A stretch of DNA of 20,017 nt from an uncultured Erysipelotrichaceae bacterium (GTDB taxonomy: Bacteria; Bacillota_I; Bacilli_A; RF39; UBA660): assembly GCA_902795725.1 (NCBI GenBank), contig CADBLY010000112.1, positions 1 through 20,017 of the forward strand, in the 5' to 3' direction. How positions within the stretch are numbered: position 1 is the stretch's first letter; each line of letters begins with the position of its first letter. A model generated the notes under the pieces. That model ran no database searches. It saw only the letters and a program-made list of their open reading frames with translations, and was not told the origin of the DNA. The position numbers and the translations under genes were made by a program. Below, in pieces: positions 7,117-14,830 of this stretch.

Positions 7117-7241
7117 TATAAGTTTTGGTTTATTATGATTAAAAAAATTAATGATTATGTTTTAAGATACCTTTTAATAATAAAAAAATATTTAAATTTA
7201 AAAAATATATGATATAATTAGTTAGGAATGGTAGTGATAAT
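7112..7241 (+). promoter_or_regulatory. Leader and second promoter of ftsK/spoIIIE
   Basis: This 130-nt stretch joins the strong upstream promoter to the ftsK start. TGATATAAT at 7210-7218 is a good extended -10 box with no clear -35, giving a short transcript from about 7225. A 25-codon reading frame (ATG 7135, TGA 7210-7212) fills most of the leader but lacks a convincing ribosome binding site. No stable hairpin was seen. Confidence 0.5.
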
Positions 7242-9449
7242 ATGGCAAAAAGAAAAAAAAGAAAAGATGCTAAGGGTCCAGCAAAGGATTATGTTATTGA
7301 ATTAAAAGGGATAGCTTTATTGTTGCTTTCTATTATTGGATGTTGTCCATTTGGAATAATTGCTAATATAATTAAGGGTTTTGCAGCTTTTATTGCTGGA
7401 TCGTGGTGGGCTGTTTTACTTGTATTGATTGGATTATGTGGTATATATATGATTGTAAAACGAAAAGATCCAGAATATTTTACAGCAAAGTTAGTTGGCT
7501 TTTACATTATGTTTACAGCTATATTAATTCTTTCACATGTTGGATATATTAAAACGCTTGCTAGTGATACACTTGATGTAGATCATTTCAAGATATTGGA
7601 AAATGGTGTGACAATTGTTCAGGAGACGATTTCAAATATGATGTCTTTTGTAACTGAAGGTAGTAATATTCAAGGTGGTGGAGTAGTAGGAGCAGTATTC
7701 GCTTCTATATTCTGTGGATTGCTTACACTTAATGGAGCAAGTGTTGTAGCTATTGTTTTGGTTATTTGTGGTTTTATTATGTTTACTGGAATGTCTATTT
7801 TTGATATGGTTAAGAAAACTAAAGAAGGTGTACAAAAAGCTACGAGTTCTATTAGACATAAAGAAAAAAACAAGGATGTTTGTGATGACGTTAATAATCA
7901 AGTAGTTATTTCTAGCATTGATGAGTTAAAAAATGAAGAAGCTAAGGTTGAAGATCAAGTTGTTGAAGTAAAAGAAGTTAATGTTGGAAATAATAGTAAG
8001 GATTATAAGTTTCCTCCGATTACACTTCTTAACAAACCTATTAAAATTGGAACTAAAGATAATAATGATATTATAAAAAAGAATATACCGGTTTTAACGC
8101 AGGTTTTAACAGATTTTGGAATCGAAAGTAAAGTTGTAGCTGCGCATGTAGGACCTGCTGTTACACAGTATGAGCTTGAGATTAAAGCGGGTACAAAGGT
8201 GAGTAAGATATTAAGTTTAAATAGAGAAATTGCTCTTTCGTTAGCAGCTAAAGATGTACGTATTCAGGCGCCAATTCCTGGTAAAAAGACAATTGGAGTT
8301 GAACTTCCTAATGCTCAGGTATCAATGGTGGGCGTTAGGGAAGTGTTGACAAGTATACCTAGTAAACTTAGTGATAGTAAATTGATAACAGTATTAGGTA
8401 GAGATATAATGGGTGAACCACAATGGATGGAAATTAATAAAACACCACATTTATTGGTTGCAGGATCTACTGGTAGTGGTAAGTCTGTGTGCATAAATAG
8501 TATTTTAGCAAGTATTCTTATGAGAGCTAAACCAGATGAAGTTAAATTGGTTCTTGTGGATCCTAAAAAAGTTGAGTTATCTATATATAATGGAATACCG
8601 CATTTACTTACACCAGTTGTTACTAATCCTAAAAAGGCTAATATAGTACTTCAAAAGATTGTTAGTGAGATGGAAAGACGTTATGATGTTTTTGAAGAGA
8701 GTAAAACAAAGAATATAACAAGTTATAACAAATATATTGATAAAAAGAATGAAAAGTTGAGTGAGAGTGAGAAAATATCTCATATGCCTTATATAGTGGT
8801 TATAATTGATGAGTTAGCTGATTTGATGTTAGTTGCTGCTAAAGAAGTAGAAGATTCAATTATGCGTATTACACAAATGGCAAGAGCTGCGGGAATTCAT
8901 TTAATTGTTGCTACTCAAAGACCGTCAACTGATGTTATTACAGGTGTGGTTAAAGCGAATATTCCATCTCGTATATCATTTGCTGTTTCTAGTGGTATTG
9001 ATTCTCGTACAATTTTGGATACAGTGGGGGCAGAAAAATTGCTTGGTAAAGGTGATATGCTTTATCTACCACAAGGTGAGAGTGTTCCTGTTCGTATTCA
9101 AGGTACATTTATTTCGGAAGAAGAGACTAAAGCAATTGTTGATTATGTGTGCGGTCAGCAGAAAGCTAAGTATGATGATAATTTGACAGTTGCCAATGAA
9201 GATAAGGGTGCAACGACGATGATGAATAAGGATGATTATGAAGAACCTTTATATAATGATATTGTTGAGTTTATTTTAGAACAAGGTAAAGCTAGTACAT
9301 CATTAATTCAACGAAGATTCAGATTAGGATATAATCGAGCAGCTAGATGTATAGATTTATTGGAAGATCGTGGGATAATTGGACCAGCTAATGGTTCTAA
9401 ACCAAGAGAAGTTTTGGTTAAATTGGATAAAAAAGACGAAGGTAAATAA
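7242..9449 (+). CDS. DNA translocase FtsK/SpoIIIE
   Basis: This 735-residue ATP-driven motor pumps double-stranded DNA across the division or sporulation septum. A basic N terminus is followed by four membrane segments (about 22-72, 83-102 and 148-184). An acidic linker (about 215-255) precedes the motor. Walker A GSTGSGKS is at 408-415, Walker B VVIIDELADLM at 519-529, and the ARAAGIHLIVATQRPSTDVI stretch at 547-566. A winged-helix gamma domain at about 666-735 would read the polarity sequences. The linker is short, as in Bacillus SpoIIIE/SftA rather than enteric FtsK. Whether it serves vegetative division, sporulation or both cannot be told from the sequence. AGTGAT at 7233-7238 serves as ribosome binding site. 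Confidence 0.96.
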   Translation: MAKRKKRKDAKGPAKDYVIELKGIALLLLSIIGCCPFGIIANIIKGFAAFIAGSWWAVLLVLIGLCGIYMIVKRKDPEYFTAKLVGFYIMFTAILILSHVGYIKTLASDTLDVDHFKILENGVTIVQETISNMMSFVTEGSNIQGGGVVGAVFASIFCGLLTLNGASVVAIVLVICGFIMFTGMSIFDMVKKTKEGVQKATSSIRHKEKNKDVCDDVNNQVVISSIDELKNEEAKVEDQVVEVKEVNVGNNSKDYKFPPITLLNKPIKIGTKDNNDIIKKNIPVLTQVLTDFGIESKVVAAHVGPAVTQYELEIKAGTKVSKILSLNREIALSLAAKDVRIQAPIPGKKTIGVELPNAQVSMVGVREVLTSIPSKLSDSKLITVLGRDIMGEPQWMEINKTPHLLVAGSTGSGKSVCINSILASILMRAKPDEVKLVLVDPKKVELSIYNGIPHLLTPVVTNPKKANIVLQKIVSEMERRYDVFEESKTKNITSYNKYIDKKNEKLSESEKISHMPYIVVIIDELADLMLVAAKEVEDSIMRITQMARAAGIHLIVATQRPSTDVITGVVKANIPSRISFAVSSGIDSRTILDTVGAEKLLGKGDMLYLPQGESVPVRIQGTFISEEETKAIVDYVCGQQKAKYDDNLTVANEDKGATTMMNKDDYEEPLYNDIVEFILEQGKASTSLIQRRFRLGYNRAARCIDLLEDRGIIGPANGSKPREVLVKLDKKDEGK

Positions 9450-9483
9450 TTCGACAAATTAAGACTGATTATTAAGTTACAAT
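9450..9483 (+). promoter_or_regulatory. Promoter with Spo0A-box-like element before the SPOR-radC unit
   Basis: TTCGACA is at 9450-9456, directly after the ftsK stop codon, and the -10-like TACAAT is at 9478-9483. The 22-bp distance between TTCGAC and the -10 equals that of the kinase promoter. The 17-mer ATTCGACAAATTAWGAC is shared by both. Without an activator this would be a poor promoter, since no hexamer sits 17 bp from the -10. Confidence 0.5.
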
Positions 9484-9498
9484 TATAGCGGTGATAGA

Positions 9499-9957
9499 AT
9501 GAAAAAATATTTAATGCTTATTTTTGTATCTTTGATAATTGGTTTTTTCTTGTCTTATTTTGTACTTCATGAATATACTGATTCATCAGCTATTACGGTT
9601 TATAAAGAAGGGGAACAATTATATTTTTTTAAGTATGGTGAATTTGAAAATAAAGAAAAAATGGAAGCTAATACTATTAATTTAGAAAATTATGTATATC
9701 AACAAAAGGATGGGTTATATAAAGTTTATATAGCAATTTGTAAAAACAGTGAAAATGTTGAAAAGATAAAAACTTATTATCAAGATAAAGTTAAAGAAGT
9801 TGAGACATTTTATATAAGTAATAGTAAATTTATTGATAAAATTAATAATTTGGATAATATTTTGATTAATACAAATGATAATACAGTAATTGGTGAAATA
9901 ATTAATCAACAGTTAAGCAGTTATGAAGAGGTAGTGTTGAATGACGACAAAGATTAA
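9499..9957 (+). CDS. Single-pass membrane protein with SPOR-like domain
   Basis: The 152-residue product has an N-terminal membrane helix (about 4-23) with the rest outside. Residues 39-105 look like a SPOR domain: the strand LYFFKYGEFENKEKMEANT is followed by a helix, and DGLYKVYIAICKNSENVEKI (71-90) gives the second strand and helix typical of that fold. SPOR domains bind denuded septal peptidoglycan, so a division role is likely, but the similarity is at pattern level. The tail (about 105-150) is helical and polar. GGTGAT at 9490-9495 precedes the ATG. It overlaps radC by 17 nt and sits beside ftsK and mreCD, which fits an envelope function. Confidence 0.72.
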   Translation: MKKYLMLIFVSLIIGFFLSYFVLHEYTDSSAITVYKEGEQLYFFKYGEFENKEKMEANTINLENYVYQQKDGLYKVYIAICKNSENVEKIKTYYQDKVKEVETFYISNSKFIDKINNLDNILINTNDNTVIGEIINQQLSSYEEVVLNDDKD

Positions 9958-10621
9958 GGATTTACAGATATATGATCGACCACGTGAAAGGTTAATTAAA
10001 TATGGGGCTGCTAATTTAAGTGATGAAGAGTTAATTGCTATTTTGCTTAAAACAGGTACAAAAAAGTATTCAGCAAAAGATTTAGCTTCTATTTTGTTAA
10101 ATAGTATAGGCGGAATTAACAATCTTAGAAATATTACATATGAACAATTAATTAGTATTGATGGTATTAAAGATTCTAAGGCTTGTGAATTATTAGCGGC
10201 AGTGGAGTTATCCAAAAGAATAAATGATATTAAAGATATAAAAAATGTTAAATTAACAAATTGTGAATTAGTTTTTGAATATTATAAGAATAAATTAACT
10301 GATATTAATCAGGAAAAATTTTACTGTATTTATCTTGATAATAATAAAAGAGTAATTAAAGATAAACTACTGTTTATTGGTACTTTAAATTATAGCGTTG
10401 TACATCCTAGAGAAGTGTTTAAAGAAGCTTATTTAGTTAATGCTAGTGCAATTATATGTGTTCATAATCATCCATCAGGAAATGTTTTTCCAAGTAAACA
10501 AGATATAGAAATAACTAGGTCATTAATTAATGTTGGAGATATAATGGGGATAAAAGTAGTTGATCATGTTATTATTGGCTATGACAAATACTATAGTTTG
10601 TTGCAAAATGGTGATATGTAA
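9941..10621 (+). CDS. radC: RadC/UPF0758 family JAMM-domain protein
   Basis: This 226-residue protein has an N-terminal helix-hairpin-helix part (LSDEELIAILLKTGT, residues 27-40, and ISIDGIKDSKACELLAAVEL, 71-90) and a C-terminal JAB1/MPN (JAMM) metal-binding domain. The presumed zinc ligands are His175, His177 and Asp188 in VHNHPSGNVFPSKQD, with Glu158 as the upstream acid. The family was named for a DNA-repair phenotype that was later questioned, and its biochemical role is unsettled. GAGGT at 9928-9932 is the ribosome binding site inside the preceding gene. In Bacillus radC lies just before mreBCD; here mreC-mreD follow but mreB is absent. Confidence 0.95.
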   Translation: MTTKIKDLQIYDRPRERLIKYGAANLSDEELIAILLKTGTKKYSAKDLASILLNSIGGINNLRNITYEQLISIDGIKDSKACELLAAVELSKRINDIKDIKNVKLTNCELVFEYYKNKLTDINQEKFYCIYLDNNKRVIKDKLLFIGTLNYSVVHPREVFKEAYLVNASAIICVHNHPSGNVFPSKQDIEITRSLINVGDIMGIKVVDHVIIGYDKYYSLLQNGDM

Positions 10622-10647
10622 AATATAAATAAAAATTCATATTAATC

Positions 10648-10676
10648 TTGATAAAATTTGTTAAATAATATATCAT
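10648..10676 (+). promoter_or_regulatory. Promoter of mreC-mreD
   Basis: TTGATA (10648-10653) and TATCAT (10671-10676) are 17 bp apart. The ATG at 10695 lies 18 nt beyond the -10, with AGGTGAT at 10684-10690 at the predicted transcript start. Confidence 0.65.
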
Positions 10677-10694
10677 AAGGAATAGGTGATGTTT

Positions 10695-11540
10695 ATGAGT
10701 AACAAGAAAAAGAATGCAAGATATATTATTTTAGGTATTGTTTTACTAATAGCTATAATGTTAGGATTAACGGTAAAAGATGTTAAGGAAGAACGTAAGT
10801 TAAATTTTTTTGAAAAAGCTATTAAGGATAGTGGGGTATTGGTAGTTAGAATCGTTTATGCTCCATTTGGACTTGTTAAGGATAAGATTCATGAACATAA
10901 TGAGAAAAATGAAATATATAAAAAGTATAGAAAAATAAAGGATAAGGTTAGTAAGACAGATTTATATATTGCACAAATTGGAGAATTACAAGATGAAATT
11001 ACGGCTTTAAAAGAACAATTAAAATTAGATGGTACTATGTCTGAATACACTTATATTCATGCTAATGTTACTAGTCGTAATATTAATTCTTGGTATAATA
11101 CATTAACAATTGATAAAGGTACAAAAAAGGGTGTTAGAGTAGGGCAAGCTGTTGTGGTTAATAAAGGATTGATTGGTAAAGTTATTAAAACAAGTAATTT
11201 TACTAGTACTGTAAAATTATTAACAACTGATGAGTTGAGCAACAAAATATCTGTTAAGGTTAAGCTTAAAGATAAAAGTGTATATGGATTACTTTCTAGT
11301 TATGATAGTAAATGTGGATGTTATTTAATTGAAGGTATAAGTGATAGTGATGAAATTAGTAAAGATTCTGAAGTTGTTACAACTGGGTTAAGTGAGTCTT
11401 TTCCATCTGGAATCCTTATTGGTAATGTAAAAAAGGTTGTTATGGATGAATATGATTTAACAAAAGTTGTTCAGGTAAAACCATCTGCAGATATTAATGA
11501 TTTGACTGTTGTTTCGGTTTTAAAAAGAGAGGTAAAATAA
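10695..11540 (+). CDS. mreC: Rod shape-determining protein MreC
   Basis: MreC is an extracytoplasmic scaffold of the elongation machinery that interacts with MreD, PBPs and RodA. This 281-residue protein has a basic N terminus, one membrane helix (about 10-27), a charged coiled-coil stretch (about 62-112), and the beta-rich MreC domain from about 118 to the end. The domain includes the typical NVTSRNINSWYNTLTIDKG (124-142) and GQAVVVNKGLIGKV (150-163). Length is normal. ATG at 10695 is preferred over GTG 10686 and ATG 10689 because those overlap the ribosome binding site. mreD follows with a one-base overlap. mreB is not adjacent, unlike in Bacillus. Confidence 0.94.
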   Translation: MSNKKKNARYIILGIVLLIAIMLGLTVKDVKEERKLNFFEKAIKDSGVLVVRIVYAPFGLVKDKIHEHNEKNEIYKKYRKIKDKVSKTDLYIAQIGELQDEITALKEQLKLDGTMSEYTYIHANVTSRNINSWYNTLTIDKGTKKGVRVGQAVVVNKGLIGKVIKTSNFTSTVKLLTTDELSNKISVKVKLKDKSVYGLLSSYDSKCGCYLIEGISDSDEISKDSEVVTTGLSESFPSGILIGNVKKVVMDEYDLTKVVQVKPSADINDLTVVSVLKREVK

Positions 11541-12031
11541 TGATTGCGATTGGTATTATTATTTCCTTTATATTAGAAGGTGTATTTACTAATTTAGTTA
11601 GTTTAAATTCAGCTTTGCTTCCTTTATTTACGGTTACTGCATTAACTATTTTATATCCATATTTTAATAATAATCAATTAAAGTTTATGGGAATTAGTGC
11701 GATTACAGGACTTTGTTATGATATTATTTATACAGATAGTATCTTTGTTAATACTTTTTCTTTTGTTATAATAAGTGTTGCTATTATAGTTATTTATAAT
11801 TATATTACAATGAATATATTTAATATAAATGGCTTAAATATTGTTATTATAGTTCTTTTTAAGGTTGTTAGTTATTTATTATTATGTATTGTTGGATATA
11901 CACGTTTTATTTCGGGAACTTTGATTTGTGGTATTTATAGTTCTTTAATTGTTAATATTATATATGGTATTGTTTTTTATGTTGTAGTTGATAAAATTGG
12001 TAAACAATTGAATATTAAAAAGATGGAATAA
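11540..12031 (+). CDS. mreD: Rod shape-determining protein MreD
   Basis: The 163-residue product is almost entirely hydrophobic, with about five membrane helices. It has the family-like GLCYDIIYTD motif at 57-66 and a short basic C terminus. MreD partners MreC in the cell-elongation complex. The call rests on the position directly behind mreC (stop and start overlap by one base), the size and the topology, since primary sequence is poorly conserved in this family. AGAGAGGT at 11527-11534 is the ribosome binding site. Transcription probably ends at the hairpin that also contains the recA -35 box. Confidence 0.88.
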   Translation: MIAIGIIISFILEGVFTNLVSLNSALLPLFTVTALTILYPYFNNNQLKFMGISAITGLCYDIIYTDSIFVNTFSFVIISVAIIVIYNYITMNIFNINGLNIVIIVLFKVVSYLLLCIVGYTRFISGTLICGIYSSLIVNIIYGIVFYVVVDKIGKQLNIKKME

Positions 12032-12072
12032 GATCTTATATAAAAACTGCAAATAATAGAGTGTAGAAATTA

Positions 12073-12086
12073 TGTACAAATGTTCG
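12073..12086 (+). promoter_or_regulatory. LexA (SOS) box-like operator before recA
   Basis: TGTAC-AAAT-GTTCG matches the Bacillus SOS box CGAAC-N4-GTTCG at 8 of 10 half-site positions, with one half perfect. It ends 9 nt before the recA -35 hexamer, a place where LexA could block polymerase. No lexA gene is in the window, so the regulator is inferred. Confidence 0.6.
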
Positions 12087-12087
12087 T

Positions 12088-12114
12088 AAAAAGTATTGAC
12101 AGGATACTTTTTTT
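12088..12114 (+). terminator. Intrinsic terminator of mreCD overlapping the recA promoter
   Basis: AAAAAGTAT (12088-12096) pairs with ATACTTTTT (12104-12112) around the loop TGACAGG, with a T-tract to 12114. The recA -35 hexamer TTGACA (12096-12101) spans the end of the left arm and the loop. Confidence 0.75.
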
Positions 12115-12124
12115 ATTATATAAT
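12096..12124 (+). promoter_or_regulatory. recA promoter
   Basis: TTGACA (12096-12101) and TATAAT (12119-12124), both perfect consensus, are 17 bp apart. The spacer is partly the T-tract of the upstream terminator. The leader to the ATG at 12150 is about 19 nt and holds the strong site AGAGGAGGT (12136-12144). Confidence 0.9.
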
Positions 12125-12149
12125 TATTATGTCGTAGAGGAGGTATATA

Positions 12150-13169
12150 ATGGAAAAAACTTCGGCAGATAAAACTTTAGAACAAGTTATGAAGGATATA
12201 GAAAAGCAATTTGGTAAAGGTGCGGTGATGAAATTAGGTGAGCGTGAGCACCAAAATATAGAAGTAATATCTAGTGGTTCAATATCTTTAGATATGGCGC
12301 TAGGAATTGGAGGATATCCTAAGGGTAGAATAATAGAAATATATGGTCCTGAATCAAGTGGTAAGACAACTTTTGCGCTTCATGCTATTGCAGAAGCTCA
12401 AAAAGGGGGAGGCAAATGTGCGTTTATTGATGCAGAGCATGCTTTGGATCCTGTTTATGCATCTCATTTGGGAGTAGATATTAATGATTTATTATTATCA
12501 CAACCAGATAATGGGGAGCAGGCTTTAGAAATATGTGAGGCTTTAGTTAGGAGTGGGGCAATAAGTGTGATTGTTATTGATTCTGTTGCTGCTTTAGTTC
12601 CACAAGCAGAAATTGAAGGAGAGATGGGTGATTCTCATGTAGGACTTCAAGCTCGTTTAATGAGTCAAGCTTTACGTAAACTATCAGGGATTATTAATAA
12701 AACTAATACAGTTTGTATTTTTATTAATCAATTACGTGAAAAAGTAGGTGTTATGTTTGGGAATCCTGAAGTTACTCCAGGTGGTAGAGCTTTGAAATTT
12801 TATTCTTCAGTTCGTTTAGAAATTAGAAGAGGAGAACAAATTAAAGCTGGTACTGATGTTAAGGGTAATAAAACAAACATTAAGGTTGTAAAAAACAAAA
12901 TGGCCCCACCTTTTAAAACGTGTAGTGTGGATATTATGTATGGTGAAGGAGTATCAAGAACTGGTGAAATTGTAGATTTAGGTGCTCAAGCAAATGTTTT
13001 AGAAAAGAGTGGCGCTTGGTATTCTTATAATGGTGAAAAAGTTGGGCAAGGAAAAGAAAATGTTAAGGAATGGCTTAAGAAAAATCCTAATGTAATGAAA
13101 GAAATTGAACAAAAAATTAGAGAATTTTATAATAACAATGATGAGTTAGAAATTGGAAAATCTGAGTAA
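12150..13169 (+). CDS. recA: Recombinase RecA
   Basis: RecA forms ATP-dependent filaments on single-stranded DNA, drives homologous strand exchange and triggers LexA cleavage. At 339 residues it is typical for Bacillota. Walker A GPESSGKTT is at 66-74, Walker B VIVIDS at 140-145, and the L2 region with INQLREKVGVMFGNPEVTPG spans about 192-211. The C-terminal winged region ends in a short acidic tail. The gene has a consensus promoter, a strong Shine-Dalgarno sequence and an SOS-box-like operator, consistent with abundant, damage-inducible expression. It is monocistronic and ends at a perfect hairpin, with rny next, as in the recA-rny neighbourhood of Bacillus. Confidence 0.98.
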   Translation: MEKTSADKTLEQVMKDIEKQFGKGAVMKLGEREHQNIEVISSGSISLDMALGIGGYPKGRIIEIYGPESSGKTTFALHAIAEAQKGGGKCAFIDAEHALDPVYASHLGVDINDLLLSQPDNGEQALEICEALVRSGAISVIVIDSVAALVPQAEIEGEMGDSHVGLQARLMSQALRKLSGIINKTNTVCIFINQLREKVGVMFGNPEVTPGGRALKFYSSVRLEIRRGEQIKAGTDVKGNKTNIKVVKNKMAPPFKTCSVDIMYGEGVSRTGEIVDLGAQANVLEKSGAWYSYNGEKVGQGKENVKEWLKKNPNVMKEIEQKIREFYNNNDELEIGKSE

Positions 13170-13193
13170 TATGTTTTCACATATTACTTTTTT
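13165..13193 (+). terminator. Intrinsic terminator of recA
   Basis: AGTAATATGT (13165-13174) and ACATATTACT (13179-13188) form a perfect 10-bp stem with the loop TTTC and a T6 tract ending at 13193. The recA stop codon (13167-13169) is within the left arm. Confidence 0.92.
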
Positions 13194-13196
13194 CTA

Positions 13197-13225
13197 TTGA
13201 CATCTAACTTAATTCCTATTACAAT
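13197..13225 (+). promoter_or_regulatory. Promoter of rny
   Basis: TTGACA (13197-13202) and TACAAT (13220-13225) are 17 bp apart, starting three bases after the recA terminator's T-tract. The leader of about 37 nt is the longest among the clear promoters here. It holds a small possible hairpin near 13231-13246, but no known regulatory RNA is recognised. Confidence 0.85.
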
Positions 13226-13268
13226 ATTATTAGAGTGGTTAAACTACTTATGGAAATGGAGGATTTAT

Positions 13269-14822
13269 ATGAATCAAATAATTATCTCCATTTTGCTACT
13301 CATTGTTGGACTTGTTGTTGGATCAATAATAATGTTTATATTTAATAATATAAAAATGAAATCATCTAATACTAAAGCAGAAAGTATTTTAAATAAAGCT
13401 AAAAGTGATGCTGAAAGTATCAAGGAAAAACATCTAGAGGAAGCTAAAAAGGAAGCTAGACAATATCGTGATGATATTGATGCTGAATTAAAAGAAAAGA
13501 AGGAAGAAATTAGAAATACTGAAAAAAGATTAGAAGCTCGTGAAGATAGTATTGAAAGACGAGATAATAATTTACAACAAAGAGAAAGTAATTTAGATGA
13601 TAAAGAGAACAAATTAAATAAGAGACAAAAAGAATTAGATAATGAAAAAGCAAAAGTGGATGATCTTATTAATGAACAAATTGAAAAGTTGGAAGAGATT
13701 TCAAAGTGTTCGAAAGAAAAAGCTAGAGAACTTGTTTTAAAACGAGTAGAAGAGCAAATGAATTTAGAGATTGCTTCTTATATAAAAGATAGAGAAGCTC
13801 AAGCGAAGTTGGAAGCTGATAAAAAGGCTAAACAATTAATAGTTGAAAGTATGCAAAAGTATGCAGCAGATGTTGCTAGTGAACAAACAGTTACAGTTGT
13901 GAATTTACCAGATGATTCAATGAAGGGACGTATTATTGGACGTGAAGGAAGAAATATTAGAACAATTGAAGCGGTTACGGGTGTTGATTTAATTATTGAT
14001 GATACACCAGAAACTATTGTTTTATCTTCTTTTGATCCTTTAAGAAGAGAGATTGCTCGTGTTGCACTTGACACTTTAATAAAGGATGGTCGTATTCATC
14101 CAGCACGTATCGAAGAGATTTATGATAAAACAGCAAAGGATATGAATGCTAAAATATTAGAATATGGTGAAAATGCTTTATTTGAACTTGGTATTACTAA
14201 AGTAGATCCAGGTTTAGTTGAATTAATTGGTAAATTACAGTTTAGAACTAGTTATGGTCAAAATGCTTTGTTGCACTCTGTAGAAGTTGCCAGTCTTTCT
14301 GGTGTAATTGCAGCTGAACTGGGAGAAAATGTCAATTTAGCTAAACGTGCAGGATTGCTTCATGATATTGGTAAAGCAATTGATCATGAAATAGAAGGAA
14401 GTCATGTTGAAATAGGTGCAAGTATTGCTAAAAAGTATAAAGAAAATGATGTTATTGTTAATGCTATACAGTCTCATCATGGTGATACAGAGCCTACTAG
14501 TGTAATATCTGAGATAGTGGCTATTGCGGATGCTGTATCGGCATCACGTCCTGGTGCACGTAATGATTCTTTAGAAAACTATGTTCAAAGATTACAGGAT
14601 TTGGAAAATATTGCAAATGATCAAAAAGGTGTAGAAAAATCATTTGCTATGCAAGCTGGTAGAGAATTAAGAGTGCTTGTTAAGCCGGAAGAAATTAGTG
14701 ATGTGGAATCACATAAAGTTGCTCGTGATATAAAAACTCGTATTGAAAATGAATTGCAATATCCTGGTACAATTAAAGTAACGGTTATTAGGGAAACTAG
14801 AGCTTTAGAAGAAGCTAAATAG
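13269..14822 (+). CDS. rny: Ribonuclease Y
   Basis: RNase Y is the membrane-bound endonuclease that initiates mRNA decay in many Bacillota. The 517-residue product (Bacillus protein: 520) has one N-terminal membrane helix (about 4-26), a long charged coiled coil (about 35-195), a KH RNA-binding domain around IIGREGRN (222-229), and an HD domain. HD metal ligands are His336, the His365-Asp366 pair in LLHDIGK, and Asp421. ATG at 13269 is chosen because GGAGG (13258-13262) sits 6 nt before it and it begins the expected membrane helix. The in-frame TTG at 13197 lies in the -35 box and cannot be the start. The gene follows recA and is co-transcribed with a small lipoprotein gene 8 nt downstream. 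Confidence 0.97.
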   Translation: MNQIIISILLLIVGLVVGSIIMFIFNNIKMKSSNTKAESILNKAKSDAESIKEKHLEEAKKEARQYRDDIDAELKEKKEEIRNTEKRLEAREDSIERRDNNLQQRESNLDDKENKLNKRQKELDNEKAKVDDLINEQIEKLEEISKCSKEKARELVLKRVEEQMNLEIASYIKDREAQAKLEADKKAKQLIVESMQKYAADVASEQTVTVVNLPDDSMKGRIIGREGRNIRTIEAVTGVDLIIDDTPETIVLSSFDPLRREIARVALDTLIKDGRIHPARIEEIYDKTAKDMNAKILEYGENALFELGITKVDPGLVELIGKLQFRTSYGQNALLHSVEVASLSGVIAAELGENVNLAKRAGLLHDIGKAIDHEIEGSHVEIGASIAKKYKENDVIVNAIQSHHGDTEPTSVISEIVAIADAVSASRPGARNDSLENYVQRLQDLENIANDQKGVEKSFAMQAGRELRVLVKPEEISDVESHKVARDIKTRIENELQYPGTIKVTVIRETRALEEAK

Positions 14823-14830
14823 GTGATAAT

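Noticed and set aside
7135..7212. A 25-codon reading frame as a real gene
   Set aside because: There is no convincing ribosome binding site, the composition is just AT-rich (Ile, Lys, Asn, Leu, Tyr), and it overlaps the second promoter. It is kept only as a possibility in the leader finding.
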